This document shows positions 4,315-14,053 of a stretch of DNA of 36,307 nucleotides, piece after piece (positions within the stretch are counted from its first letter, which is position 1; each line of letters starts with the position of its first letter). The notes under the pieces are model-generated. The model was not told where the DNA came from, ran no database searches, and worked only from the letters and a program-made list of their open reading frames with translations. The DNA is taken from positions 1 to 36,307 of IMG/VR virus record IMGVR_UViG_3300006802_000042; one strand, written 5' to 3'. The position numbers and the translations under genes are program-made. Source of the DNA: a virus.

Positions 4315-6222
4315 ATGTCTTACACTGTTAATAATAATACAAGTGATGTCCAGAAGAAAGTTGTCAAGTATTGTATTGATGGTCGGCGTAGTAGTGGAGG
4401 TCGTCCCAAGGGAGCCAAGGATAAGAAGCGAAGGCGTGTTAAAGACAAGAATGGTTTATATCCTGAAGAGCGTAAGCCTCCTGGTCGGCCACGTACTAAA
4501 ATACAGGGATTGAAGCCGGTTTCCAGGATAAGTGATGCGGAGTTGCATCGTGAGGTGCAGGAGATTGAGCGCCAGCTTCTTGCGCAGTATGAGATTAAGG
4601 AGAAGTATACACGAGAGCATTTATGGGAGTTTTACGAACCTCTTTTATGGCAGGAGAGGTTATTTGAAGCGGTAAGAACTAATTTAATAACCGTGGCGCC
4701 TGCTCCTAATAAGATTGGGAAGACGACGTCTATTTGTCCTCTTGTGTGTTCATGGCTTAAGGGTTATGAAGCGTGGAATGTTGTTGATATTGGGTATCCG
4801 GGAGCGGTTAAAGTTAATGATTTGTATTATAAGCCGTCATCTTTAGGTATAAAACCACCTGTTAAGATAAGGTTAACGGGTGAGGACTGGAATCATCATT
4901 TAGGGCAAGTTGTGGTTAGGGAGCTTAAGAAGTGGTTACCTCTTCAAGATTTTGTGATAAAGAAAAATAGTGCGGGTGTTGAGTGGTTATGGGAGGATAT
5001 GAAGAGTGGTAGTACGCTTGAGTTAATGACACATGGGATGGATTATGCACTTTTTGAGAGTTGGCGTGGTCATGGTTGGATAGCTGATGAGCCGCCTCCG
5101 TTTGGGTTATTTAAAGCGATGGGCAGGGGGTTGTTCGGGAATAAAGGAAAGATGGTTTTTCCCACAACCCCTCTTTCACAGGCATGGATACTGGATGAAT
5201 TAGTTTTAAAGAACAGAACTGACACTGCGGTGTTACAGGATCTTTGTATCCTTGATAATGAGATATTTTATGCTGAAGATGATTGTGTATTAACTGAGAT
5301 GGGGCTTGGGGGGATAAGTACAAAGTATTGGCGTGATGCCACACTTGATAAGAAGGAATTTTTTCGGTTATTGCTATATGTTGATGACCAAGGTAGTGAT
5401 GCAGAGAAGTTTTTACTCGATAAAACAAAGTCAAGTAAGCATCATCTTATAAATGATCTTAAGTTCCTCAGATTTGCCAAGGATACGGCAATTGATGAGA
5501 AACCGTCTCGATTTTTTGGTACATTTAAGAAACTTGTTGGGTTAGTGATAAAGAACTTTAACCCTTCATTGCATATAATAAGGAATTCTGAGGATTTCAA
5601 AGTGCCGACAAACTGGCCAGTAACAGTAATGATTGATTTTCACCTTAGTAAACCTCATGCTATATCTTTTTATGCGTGCGATGAACATAATCGCCATTAT
5701 GCAATTGATGAACATTGGATTAATTGTTCTGCCGAGGAAATAGCAGACTTGATAATAAGGCGTAAAACAGGCGATACTCTCTGGAATATAACTGACGTGT
5801 ACATTGATCCGCTTTCTGCCGGAGATAATAAGTACATGAAGAATAGATTTGAAGACACAGAGTCAGCTTTTGCTGTAATAGAAGAGAGACTTGATGCAAA
5901 AGGGATAGAACTTCATGTTGCAAAGAAAGACAAAACTAGTGGGTTTATGAATATAAGAAAATGGCTTGCCGGACCGAATAAGATTCCTATATTGTTTTTT
6001 CTTGACAAATTACAATCCTTTGGTTCTAGTACTCATAATGGTGTTCTTTATGAGATACAAAGACTTGCTATTGACCAAGATACCGGTCAGATTGAGAAGG
6101 TGAATGACGATTTTATGGAAAACTTATACCGTTACACGTTAACAGGTGTTGAGTATCGGGAGTATACGAGAGAGCGCATAGTTAGTGTTGGGATGGGAGT
6201 AGAAAATAGTTTGAGTTGGTGA
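4315..6222 (+). CDS. Terminase large subunit
   Basis: This 635-residue packaging motor has an N-terminal ATPase and a C-terminal RNase H-like nuclease. The Walker A-type loop is APAPNKIGKTTS (about residues 128-139) and the Walker B is WIADEPP (D258, E259). Nuclease acidic residues are seen in VMIDFHL (about D441) and VYIDPLS (about D499). Unusually, residues 20-65 form a basic extension with two AT-hook-like GRP cores (GGRPKGAKDKKRRR and PPGRPRTK), a motif more often seen in small terminases. It is longer than P22 gp2 (499). The ribosome site is weak (AAAGGA, far upstream). Confidence 0.93.
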   Translation: MSYTVNNNTSDVQKKVVKYCIDGRRSSGGRPKGAKDKKRRRVKDKNGLYPEERKPPGRPRTKIQGLKPVSRISDAELHREVQEIERQLLAQYEIKEKYTREHLWEFYEPLLWQERLFEAVRTNLITVAPAPNKIGKTTSICPLVCSWLKGYEAWNVVDIGYPGAVKVNDLYYKPSSLGIKPPVKIRLTGEDWNHHLGQVVVRELKKWLPLQDFVIKKNSAGVEWLWEDMKSGSTLELMTHGMDYALFESWRGHGWIADEPPPFGLFKAMGRGLFGNKGKMVFPTTPLSQAWILDELVLKNRTDTAVLQDLCILDNEIFYAEDDCVLTEMGLGGISTKYWRDATLDKKEFFRLLLYVDDQGSDAEKFLLDKTKSSKHHLINDLKFLRFAKDTAIDEKPSRFFGTFKKLVGLVIKNFNPSLHIIRNSEDFKVPTNWPVTVMIDFHLSKPHAISFYACDEHNRHYAIDEHWINCSAEEIADLIIRRKTGDTLWNITDVYIDPLSAGDNKYMKNRFEDTESAFAVIEERLDAKGIELHVAKKDKTSGFMNIRKWLAGPNKIPILFFLDKLQSFGSSTHNGVLYEIQRLAIDQDTGQIEKVNDDFMENLYRYTLTGVEYREYTRERIVSVGMGVENSLSW

Positions 6223-6229
6223 GTTTAAA

Positions 6230-6254
6230 ATGACTAAATAGAATATTTAGGCAT
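6230..6254 (+). repeat. Palindrome family copy abutting a ribosome site
   Basis: CTAAATA/TATTTAG arms with a GAA centre, flanked by TGA and GGCA, are followed at once by the AGGAGG (6255-6260) of the gene at 6267. Here the family is in plus orientation, again in the sense direction of the downstream gene. A 7-bp stem with a 3-base loop would end at the Shine-Dalgarno site. Confidence 0.8.
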
Positions 6255-6266
6255 AGGAGGAAAACA

Positions 6267-6566
6267 ATGGCTGAAGAAGCTAGATGTGGTTATTCGGGTA
6301 AGAGGGGTAAGCCAAGGACTAACATTGTTCCCGAGGTAAAAAGCGAAGGTATTGAAGTGAAAAAACCAGCAATGGTAGTATCTGTATATAATAAGAGTAA
6401 TGTGATTAGTGATATAGAAGATGCGATATCAAAGTTGGGTAATATAAGTGAGAGTTGTTTTCTTGAAAATACTGATGAGCATTCTGATTATTCAATTGCT
6501 GCTAGAACGATTTTAAGCGCAAAGAACAGGCTTGAGACTGCTAAGGGTTATATAAACAAGAAATGA
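6267..6566 (+). CDS. 99-residue protein between terL and portal, unknown
   Basis: Excellent ribosome site (AGGAGG, 6 bases from ATG), directly preceded by a palindrome copy. The product has a basic start (RCGYSGKRGKPRTN) and a helical C-terminal half. It overlaps the portal start by ATGA, so it is coupled to head genes. It may be a small head or decoration-type protein; I recognise no family. Confidence 0.75.
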   Translation: MAEEARCGYSGKRGKPRTNIVPEVKSEGIEVKKPAMVVSVYNKSNVISDIEDAISKLGNISESCFLENTDEHSDYSIAARTILSAKNRLETAKGYINKK

Positions 6567-8275
6567 AAGTAGATGATGACATATTATCTGAAGCAAGAGT
6601 AAGGTTTTCTTATCTTGAGAAAACTGACCGTCACAATAGAGACAAATACAAAGAGAATGTCAGATTTGTCTATAACATTGATAATGGTCAGTGGCCTGAT
6701 GATGTTCAAGCTGAGAGGAAGCAACAGGAGAGGTCGTGTTTTACCTCAGATAAGCTGAGGGTACAGGTTGCGCATGTAGCTAACAATGAGCGGTTGCAGA
6801 GGATAGCTGGTAACGTCCGCCCTGTTGATGATAAGGGTGATGTAGTTACTGCTGAAATTATTTCAGGTATAATACGGCATATAGAGCACAGTTCGAATGC
6901 AGAATTAATCTATATTAAGGGTGGGGAGTGTGCCATAGCAGGAAATGTCGGTTATTGGCGTATTGTAACAAAATATCTGCCGGACAGTTTTGACCAGGAA
7001 TTATTATTAGTGCCTATAAAAGATCCAATGTCTGTTTATCTTGATCCCGACAGGAGATTTGGCTTTATAAGAACAAAAATCGGCAAAAAGCAGTTTGCTT
7101 CTCTGTATCCGAAAGCGGTTGAAGAAAACTTTGAAATGACTGATGAAGACAGAAGTATGTGGTATGACGAGGAGTCTGTCTACATTGCTGAATATTTCTA
7201 TAAAGAGCGCAACGATTATGAAATAGTGCAATTAATAAATGATATTACCGGGGAAACAGTAGATATACAGTCGAACGCCTTACAAATAAAAGAGATGGAA
7301 AGCCAGGGGTGGCGTGCCCAGAAGAGAAGGAAAACAGATACGGAAGCAGTTAAATGGTGTAAGATAACCGCATCTCAGGTGTTGGAAAAAGGGGAGTGGG
7401 TAGGTGATGCTATACCAATTATTGAGGTACAGGGTGATTGGGTATGGCTTAATGGAAAGTTGTACAAACGGGCGCTCATCGAAGGTGCTAAAGATGACCA
7501 GAGGTTGTATAATTATTGGAAGACTTCCGCAACAGAAAAATACGCACTTGCAAACAAGGCTCCATATCTTGTAACAGATAAGATGATAGAAGGAAATGAG
7601 AACGCATGGGCAAATGCTCATAAAAGATTATACGCATATATAAAATTTAAATTTGACAAGGGTATGTCGCCAAGACGTGAGCCGCCTCCACAAATGGACT
7701 CTGGGTCCGCTGCAATGTTAGAGATATGTAGGAGAGACATTCATGATGCTATAGGAAGATCTGAGGCTGGCCTTGGGCAAAGAAGCAATGAGAGGTCTAG
7801 TGTTGCTATTAATGCCAGAGCGAACAAAGCAGATTTAGCGTCTTTTCATTTTCCTGATAATTTCAGACAAGCTATACTCGAAACCGTCAGGCAGCTTATA
7901 CAGGCAATACCAAAAGTATACGATGGTGCAAGGATACAGAGAATAATCGGGGAAGATGGGCAACACTCTTTTGTGCCTCTTAACCAGGATATTGAGACAC
8001 AAAATGGTGATATATATAGAATAGAATTAAACTCAGGGAAGTATGATGTTGTGGAAGATGTAAAAATAATGTCTACGAGAAGGCAAGAGGTTTCAGAGGA
8101 AATGAGAGCATTTTCTCAAGGATCACCACAGTTGCAATTATTGTTGGCTCCTGAGATAGCAAAACTACAAGACTGGCCTGGTGCAACAAAGTTCGGTGAA
8201 AGACTCCAACAGTTACTACCGGGTCTCTTGGGCATAAAACAGCAAGAAGAAGAGCCTGTACCAGAGGGCGGATAA
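6563..8275 (+). CDS. Portal protein, P22 gp1-like
   Basis: A 570-residue portal. The start RVRFSYLEKTDRHNRDKYKE, the NGQWPDDVQAERKQQ segment and PLxIKDPMSVYLDPDRR-like core (VPIKDPMSVYLDPDRRFG) are characteristic of P22-type portals, which form the 12-fold vertex ring through which DNA enters. It is shorter than P22 gp1 (725), mainly at the C-terminal barrel. It lies between terL and scaffold in the canonical order. Confidence 0.9.
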   Translation: MKVDDDILSEARVRFSYLEKTDRHNRDKYKENVRFVYNIDNGQWPDDVQAERKQQERSCFTSDKLRVQVAHVANNERLQRIAGNVRPVDDKGDVVTAEIISGIIRHIEHSSNAELIYIKGGECAIAGNVGYWRIVTKYLPDSFDQELLLVPIKDPMSVYLDPDRRFGFIRTKIGKKQFASLYPKAVEENFEMTDEDRSMWYDEESVYIAEYFYKERNDYEIVQLINDITGETVDIQSNALQIKEMESQGWRAQKRRKTDTEAVKWCKITASQVLEKGEWVGDAIPIIEVQGDWVWLNGKLYKRALIEGAKDDQRLYNYWKTSATEKYALANKAPYLVTDKMIEGNENAWANAHKRLYAYIKFKFDKGMSPRREPPPQMDSGSAAMLEICRRDIHDAIGRSEAGLGQRSNERSSVAINARANKADLASFHFPDNFRQAILETVRQLIQAIPKVYDGARIQRIIGEDGQHSFVPLNQDIETQNGDIYRIELNSGKYDVVEDVKIMSTRRQEVSEEMRAFSQGSPQLQLLLAPEIAKLQDWPGATKFGERLQQLLPGLLGIKQQEEEPVPEGG

Positions 8276-8306
8276 GTCTGGGGATATGAAATATGGAGAA
8301 AAAGTT

Positions 8307-9110
8307 ATGACTTTGGATCAGACAAAACAATCTGAGGATGTTCAAGTCGGGGATGTACAAAATGAAGCGGGCACGGCTACCGCAGAGGAAAAAGGTATTG
8401 ATTTGGGTGCGAAAGAAGAGGGGACATCGATTGAGTCAATTATGTCTGCGACTGAAGATGATAATGTTAAAAAGTCAAAGGCGGGTACTGACCCTGGTGT
8501 TCAAAGAAGGATAGACAAGATAGTCTCTGAGAAGAAGGCTTTAGAGCATAAACTAGCTGAGATGGAGAGATTGAGGTCTATTCCGAGAGAAAAGCCTGTT
8601 GTTCCAGATAGAGATGACTTTGATTCGAAGGAAGACTATCAGAAAGCGTGGGACAAGTATCATGACGAGATAACTGCCTATACCGATGCTATGAAAGAGG
8701 GCAGTAAGGTTTCTGATACTTATAAAAGGCGTCTTGAAGAGAGTTCAGAGAGGTATGAGGAACAATTGACTGGTCTAAAGAACACTTTTCCAGATATTGA
8801 AGATGTTGTATCTGCCACTGATTATGGAAATGCCCAACAGGCAATAAGCTTCAGTAAGCATAATTTGAGAATAGCTTACTATCTTTCACAAAACCCAAAA
8901 GAACTGGAGAAAATTAAAACTATGGACAATGACGATGTACTAAAAGAGATAGGGAAGCTTGAGTTGAAGTGTGATGGGTATGGTGGTTCCAACAAAACAA
9001 AGACCCCTAGTCCACTCAATATTATCAAAAACCCTGTTGACGACAATGTAGACTCCTTGTCTATTTCGTATGCTGATAGTATATCAAAGAAGTATTTAGG
9101 TATAAAATAA
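8307..9110 (+). CDS. Scaffolding protein
   Basis: A highly charged, mostly helical protein of 267 residues with coiled-coil segments (KIVSEKKALEHKLAEMERL, then a long E/K/D-rich stretch). It sits immediately before the coat gene, the position of P22 gp8 (303). ATG 8307 is chosen because GGAG lies 8 bases upstream; an in-frame ATG at 8286 lacks a good site. It should guide coat assembly and be absent from mature heads. Assignment rests on position and composition. Confidence 0.78.
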   Translation: MTLDQTKQSEDVQVGDVQNEAGTATAEEKGIDLGAKEEGTSIESIMSATEDDNVKKSKAGTDPGVQRRIDKIVSEKKALEHKLAEMERLRSIPREKPVVPDRDDFDSKEDYQKAWDKYHDEITAYTDAMKEGSKVSDTYKRRLEESSERYEEQLTGLKNTFPDIEDVVSATDYGNAQQAISFSKHNLRIAYYLSQNPKELEKIKTMDNDDVLKEIGKLELKCDGYGGSNKTKTPSPLNIIKNPVDDNVDSLSISYADSISKKYLGIK

Positions 9111-9122
9111 GGAGTGTAAAAC

Positions 9123-10283
9123 ATGGCACAAACATTAATTAATATGGGTCAATCAACGGCTATGAAGGTAATCTCCAATATGGCTGTTAGTCATTTTGTT
9201 AACAGCATGGTTATGGGGAATTTAGTTAACCGTGAATTGACGAAAGAGTTTCACAGAAAAGGTGATGTTATAACCTATAACAAACCAGTAAGGTCTACCA
9301 TTCTTGATGGACCGGATATTACTGGTTCTATAGCAGATGTGCAACAGCAGTCAAGCACACTTAAGGTTGCTACTCTGAAGACAATTCCATTTCAGTTCGG
9401 AGCGTTAGAGCTTTCTTTAACACCTGAGAGGTTTTTTGAAGAGGTGTTGGTTGACGCTATGGCGAAACTACCTAATCAGGTGGATATGGATATATTGGAC
9501 TTGTACAAGAAGGTATACTATTCAAGCGGCCCGGCAGGTGCGTCTGATCTTGACTTTGAAGATGTTGTTGATGCTGCGGCTTTACAGAACCATCACGGTG
9601 TACCTGGGGCGAGGAATCTTGTTCTCAATCCTACAAGTCACGCACAACTGGTGAAGACTTCAAAAGGTTTGTTTCTTCCTAACTATGTTGACGGTATAAT
9701 CAAGAGTGCTCAGTTGGGACAGATGGGCGGATATCAAGTGTTTATGGACCAGAACGTGAAGACACACACGCAAGCAACGATATCGGGATGGTTAGTAAAT
9801 GATACCGTTGCTACAGGTGATACTACTGTGACAATTGATACGGGTTCTGGAACGCCAGCGGTTGGTGATGTGTTTTCGTTTGCTAGTGTTAATTCTGTCA
9901 ATCCAATGAATTACCAGTCTACCGGCAACGTGATGAAGTTCAGGGTTGTTTCTTACGCAGCTAACGTTATCACCTTTACGCCTGCAATTGTCAGCACTGG
10001 TGCCTACCAGAATGTTACGGCGCTACCTGCTGATGACGCAGCTATTACGTTCTATGGTAGCCATACTGCGAACCTGGCTTTCAGCAAGAATGCATTTACC
10101 CTTGCGACTGTTCCTCTTGCTCCTATTGATGGATTGGAGCAGTACACAGCAACTAAGGACAACGTAACAATTACTATTTCCATGCATCCTGATATATTGA
10201 CATTCAAGTCCATTAAGAGGTTAGATGTGCTTTATGGAACAGATGTCTGTTATCCAGAGTATGCTCACAGACTTATGGGGTAG
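9123..10283 (+). CDS. Major capsid (coat) protein, P22 gp5-like
   Basis: A 386-residue coat protein with an HK97-type fold expected. The start (NMGQSTAMKVISNMAV), the GDVITYNKPVRSTILDGPDI segment and LNPTSHAQLVKTSKGLFLPN match the P22 coat family. P22 gp5 has 430 residues. Strong ribosome site (AAGGAG). The next gene is separated by a terminator-like hairpin, as often seen after coat genes needing high expression. Confidence 0.92.
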   Translation: MAQTLINMGQSTAMKVISNMAVSHFVNSMVMGNLVNRELTKEFHRKGDVITYNKPVRSTILDGPDITGSIADVQQQSSTLKVATLKTIPFQFGALELSLTPERFFEEVLVDAMAKLPNQVDMDILDLYKKVYYSSGPAGASDLDFEDVVDAAALQNHHGVPGARNLVLNPTSHAQLVKTSKGLFLPNYVDGIIKSAQLGQMGGYQVFMDQNVKTHTQATISGWLVNDTVATGDTTVTIDTGSGTPAVGDVFSFASVNSVNPMNYQSTGNVMKFRVVSYAANVITFTPAIVSTGAYQNVTALPADDAAITFYGSHTANLAFSKNAFTLATVPLAPIDGLEQYTATKDNVTITISMHPDILTFKSIKRLDVLYGTDVCYPEYAHRLMG

Positions 10284-10302
10284 TAAGTAACTAAGCAATT
10301 TG

Positions 10303-10337
10303 TGTGCTGCGTATGGTCTCTGGCTATATGCAGCACA
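10303..10337 (+). terminator. Hairpin after the coat gene
   Basis: TGTGCTGCGTAT pairs with ATATGCAGCACA (11 Watson-Crick pairs and one G-T) around an 11-base loop, then ATTAAAATTTTA follows. There is no long T tract, so it is probably a partial terminator or an mRNA-stabilising 3' end that lowers downstream expression relative to coat. Confidence 0.6.
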
Positions 10338-10364
10338 TATTAAAATTTTAGTTGGAGAGAAGAA

Positions 10365-10628
10365 ATGACACGAGAACTAACCTTAAGGACAGATCCTAAC
10401 GCACTTACGATAGTATCTGTCACGGTCGCTGCTGCTGCATCTTCAGGGGTGTCTGCCGCAAATGCAAAGCTGAAAGGTGGAAGGATAATATCTATTTATC
10501 CTACTACAAACCAGGATCAGACTATTAAGAGTGTTGCGATTGCTGCTGCAACAGGAGTGATAACGGTAGAACTATTGGTTGCTGCTACAATAGACAATGT
10601 ATTTAATGTTGTTGTGCAAAAGAGATAA
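10365..10628 (+). CDS. 87-residue head protein, unknown
   Basis: Small, Ala/Val/Thr-rich protein (VSVTVAAAASSGVSAANAKL) with beta propensity and no membrane segment. Good ribosome site (TTGGAGAG). Its place between coat and the gp4-like factor suggests a head decoration or joining protein, but no family motif is recognised. Confidence 0.68.
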   Translation: MTRELTLRTDPNALTIVSVTVAAAASSGVSAANAKLKGGRIISIYPTTNQDQTIKSVAIAAATGVITVELLVAATIDNVFNVVVQKR

Positions 10629-10640
10629 GGAGACTTCGAA

Positions 10641-11309
10641 TTGCCTGACATGACGGCTAGAAAAATAATCACATCTGCGTATAGAAAAGGTGCTATAAAA
10701 ACGCTTGATCAGCAGAAATTAGAAGACGGACTAGAAGACCTGCATAATTTGTTGGCGTCGTGGTCGATAGACAGCCTGATTGTTCCTTATCTCACAGACG
10801 AGACGTTTACAATGACTATTGGTAAGGCTGATTATACAATAGGAGCTTCAGGTGATTTTAATACTGTTAGGCCGACGAGAATCGTTGATGCATATGTAAG
10901 GATTGATAGCTATGACTATCCGATAGACACGTATATGGAAGAGAACGTTTATAATAACATTGCATCAAAGTCACAGTCTAACAGACCGTCTGCTCTATTT
11001 TATGACAGGCAATACCCACTAGGCAAAATAAAGTTTGATTATGCTCCAAGCCTTGCATATGAGTTACATTTATTCAGCGAAAAGCCTTTTAGTGAGCCCG
11101 CTTTAGACGATTCGTTCAGTATACCGACGGAATATAATTCAGCGATGATTTATAACCTTGCGGTTATGTTGGCATCTGATTGTGATAATAAATTATTGCC
11201 TCAAGTGTTTGTTTTTGCTGAACAATACCTTGATGCTATAAAACACAAGAATGGTTCAACGAAGACAGGGATTACAACGGTTGACAATGCACTACTCTTT
11301 AGGGGATAG
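10641..11309 (+). CDS. Head-tail adaptor, P22 gp4-like
   Basis: A 222-residue protein. The start (TARKIITSAYRKGAIKTLDQ) followed by LEDLHNLLASWSIDSLIVPY is the helical signature of the P22 gp4 family, which binds under the portal and begins the tail. TTG 10641 is used because AGGAG is 8 bases upstream; ATG 10650 is too far. It is followed 2 bases later by the gp10-like gene. Confidence 0.83.
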   Translation: MPDMTARKIITSAYRKGAIKTLDQQKLEDGLEDLHNLLASWSIDSLIVPYLTDETFTMTIGKADYTIGASGDFNTVRPTRIVDAYVRIDSYDYPIDTYMEENVYNNIASKSQSNRPSALFYDRQYPLGKIKFDYAPSLAYELHLFSEKPFSEPALDDSFSIPTEYNSAMIYNLAVMLASDCDNKLLPQVFVFAEQYLDAIKHKNGSTKTGITTVDNALLFRG

Positions 11310-11311
11310 TA

Positions 11312-12901
11312 TTGGGATATAACGGAGAACAATATTATGTTAGTTTGGCACAATCAGGTTATAACTATAACCGTAATGTAGACCAAACTGAGCCTAACGC
11401 CCTTGTGGGGAACACGAATAATGTGAGCCTGGTAAGAGGTGGTGTTGGAAAAAGAGGTGGTACATCGCACGTGAATGGAACAGCTATTGTTGGTACTACT
11501 CCAAGAAATTGGGGAACATATCAGTATAAAGATACAACTGGTACATTTCACACCTTGACGGCTATGAGTACTGGGAAGATATACACTGATTATGTTACAG
11601 AAATATCGACAGGTTTAACGATTGATCGACCAGTGCATTTTGTAACGTTTAATGGACTGTGTATAATTTGTACCGGGAACAACACTCCTCATGTTTGGAA
11701 TGGTACAGGGTCAACTTCCGCACTTGCTAGTGTGCCAACTGATTGGGCAACGAATTTTCCGAAAAAGATGATTACACATGGCAGGGGTGTAGTTGACAGG
11801 CTGTGGGCAATAGGAGGCAAGACAAAGCCGTATATAGTATATGCATCAGACCAAAGTGCCCAGGATGGTGTCACTGAACCAGATTTCTCTGACCTGAACG
11901 TGTATAAAACAGTAATTGACACGGCTGATAATTTTGGGATACTTAACGGTTTTGAATATGGAGACAGGATAGTTTTCTCCGGCAAGGATTGGATGTATAC
12001 CTTTGATGATAGCGACACAGACACTGCTAAATGGGGTTACAATAAGGCACAATGGCAGGGTGGTACAGCATCAGACAGGTTAATTGCTGTTGTAGAGAAC
12101 GATATCGTCTCCATGACTGAAGAGGGCGTAATATATTCAGTCACTACTGCTCAGACATACGGAGATTATAAGCGTGCATCTTTGACGTCCGTTCCTCCAA
12201 CAGGAGAACCGTTCATAGACAAGTGGATAGCTGACAACGTAAATATGTCTCTTGTTCAGGACTTTCACATGACGTACGACCAGGCTGATAGATGTTTGTA
12301 TATCTTTGTTGTTAGGAAGGGGAAAACATATATTGATACGGCTCTCTGTTATTATATTGATCGTGGAACAAAAAGCGGGTGGACAATAAAAGGCAGTGTT
12401 AACTTTGACAGTGGGTTTAAGTGTTCATGTTCTGCTGTATTTAGAAAAAGTGCAGGAGTCCACAAGGTATATACTGGTGGATGGAATGACGGGTTTGTTT
12501 GGGAGCTTGAAACCGCTTCTAAGAATGATAATGGTAATCCTTATTCAAGCGGTTTTAAACTTGCAAGAAATAACTTTGGAAATCCGCTTATGAAAAAAAG
12601 ATTTGACTCTCTTGTGGTTGTTGGTGATGAGTCTGGGGGCTATACCCTATATGTTAATATTTATGTCGATGATAAATATATAGGCCAGAAAACCATTTCT
12701 TTGCTTGGTGGTAGTGCAGTATATGATACTGCAATCTATGGTCAGTCTGTATATGCTGGCGGTGGGAACATTGAAACATCTATTGATATCGGGTATCCGG
12801 GGAAGAGAATACAATACTACTTTTTTAATAACAGTCTTGATGAGGATTTCTTCATCACACAGCAATCTACAAAATTTATGCCTTTATCTATACAGTGTTG
12901 A
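11312..12901 (+). CDS. Tail hub / DNA stabilisation protein, P22 gp10-like
   Basis: A 529-residue beta-rich protein with repeated blade-like strands and a start (QSGYNYNRNVDQTEPNALVG) typical of podovirus tail-hub propeller proteins. P22 gp10 (472) occupies the same place after gp4. TTG start with AGGGGA 5 bases upstream. It is expected to close the portal channel after packaging together with the gp4-like protein. Confidence comes from order, size and beta composition. Confidence 0.72.
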   Translation: MGYNGEQYYVSLAQSGYNYNRNVDQTEPNALVGNTNNVSLVRGGVGKRGGTSHVNGTAIVGTTPRNWGTYQYKDTTGTFHTLTAMSTGKIYTDYVTEISTGLTIDRPVHFVTFNGLCIICTGNNTPHVWNGTGSTSALASVPTDWATNFPKKMITHGRGVVDRLWAIGGKTKPYIVYASDQSAQDGVTEPDFSDLNVYKTVIDTADNFGILNGFEYGDRIVFSGKDWMYTFDDSDTDTAKWGYNKAQWQGGTASDRLIAVVENDIVSMTEEGVIYSVTTAQTYGDYKRASLTSVPPTGEPFIDKWIADNVNMSLVQDFHMTYDQADRCLYIFVVRKGKTYIDTALCYYIDRGTKSGWTIKGSVNFDSGFKCSCSAVFRKSAGVHKVYTGGWNDGFVWELETASKNDNGNPYSSGFKLARNNFGNPLMKKRFDSLVVVGDESGGYTLYVNIYVDDKYIGQKTISLLGGSAVYDTAIYGQSVYAGGGNIETSIDIGYPGKRIQYYFFNNSLDEDFFITQQSTKFMPLSIQC

Positions 12902-12917
12902 GGGAGGGTAAGAACTA

Positions 12918-14039
12918 ATGGCGTATCCGTATTCTATGACATATACGGTTGAAGCAGGTGAACTGGTTTTAGCCGATCACTTAAATGTTTCTAACCAGGA
13001 ACACATAAACAACAATAAGCCGTCAAGTATAGACGATGCCTGCTCTGATGCTGCAGCATTTGTAGCGAAGAAAGACCCATATGCAGGAGCAGCCGATGTC
13101 TTACCTTTAAACCTAGAGGAAGAGTTGAGGGAATATAGATATCAAATAGACTCCCTCATAAAGAAGTTTAACACTTCTGCTACACAATGGAACCACGACG
13201 TCACTGCTGAGGGCGTATTGTGGACGAAAGGCGCTGATGTTGCAAGTGGTGCGGCATTGCCAGTATTAAATGATGGGGCACGTGTCGATGTAACTGGTAC
13301 GTCAACGATAACGAGTATTGATTCTGTTGGTGTTGGTACAATAAAATGCCTACAATTTGATGACGTCCTTACCCTGACCCACCATGCGACCGATATTATA
13401 TTGCCGTATGCAAGAAACATAGTTACTGCTGCTGGTGACATTGCAGTTATGCATGAATATGCTGCTGGCAAATGGGAGATGTTGAGCTTTTCAAAATCAC
13501 TGATTGGATGGGATCTTGTTCAGAAACAGACCGCAAGCGTATCGGCAACAATAGATTTTACAGCAGGGTTAACTGCTGCCTCAGACTTTTATATGGTGAA
13601 GTTTGACAATATTGTGTGTTCAGCGGAGTCTAGTACATTGTTTAATATGGTGTTGTCAACCTCATCTACATGGAAAACAGGGGCGAGTGATTATCAAAAA
13701 GCGTATTTGTTTACAACGGCGGAGGCGGCAGGAGGCGGTCCAGCAAACGGAGCAGACGGAGATAATACAACAGACAATATACAATTGAATCATTCTTTTT
13801 TTGGGGTTGCTGCCGGGGAAAGCCTTTCAGGAAAGATATTTATCTATAATTTAGCAAGTGCTACAACCAGAACGAGAGTTGAAGGTATTACGGTAATATA
13901 CAACGACACTCCAAGTTTATCGGGTACTTTGCTTTTTGGTGACAGGAATGCTGCTGAGGTAAACGATGGTATACGGTTTAAAATGAGTTCTGGAAATATA
14001 CAAAGCGGTAGTATTTCGCTTTATAAGTTTCTTGGTTAA
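12918..14039 (+). CDS. Tail fibre or tail-needle-type protein
   Basis: A 373-residue protein. Residues 1-70 (VEAGELVLADHLNVSNQEHI) form an anchor domain. A helical stretch follows (LEEELREYRYQIDSLIKKF), then a beta module ending GDIAVMHEYAAGKWEMLSF, common in phage fibres. The last 170 residues form a receptor-binding-type head ending IRFKMSSGNIQSGSISLYKF. It occupies the slot of P22 gp26 (needle), so a fibre or knobbed needle is possible. Strong site GGGAGGG. Confidence 0.72.
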   Translation: MAYPYSMTYTVEAGELVLADHLNVSNQEHINNNKPSSIDDACSDAAAFVAKKDPYAGAADVLPLNLEEELREYRYQIDSLIKKFNTSATQWNHDVTAEGVLWTKGADVASGAALPVLNDGARVDVTGTSTITSIDSVGVGTIKCLQFDDVLTLTHHATDIILPYARNIVTAAGDIAVMHEYAAGKWEMLSFSKSLIGWDLVQKQTASVSATIDFTAGLTAASDFYMVKFDNIVCSAESSTLFNMVLSTSSTWKTGASDYQKAYLFTTAEAAGGGPANGADGDNTTDNIQLNHSFFGVAAGESLSGKIFIYNLASATTRTRVEGITVIYNDTPSLSGTLLFGDRNAAEVNDGIRFKMSSGNIQSGSISLYKFLG

Positions 14040-14053
14040 ATGGAGGTTTTAGT

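Noticed and set aside
4133-4513. 126-residue frame overlapping the start of terL
   Set aside because: It needs a GTG start, overlaps terL by 200 bases in another frame, and the terL frame carries recognisable motifs.
6230-6254. Hairpins with 3-base loop as N4-type virion RNA polymerase promoters
   Set aside because: The stem and loop size is similar, but no giant virion RNA polymerase gene is present, and several copies have other loop sizes.
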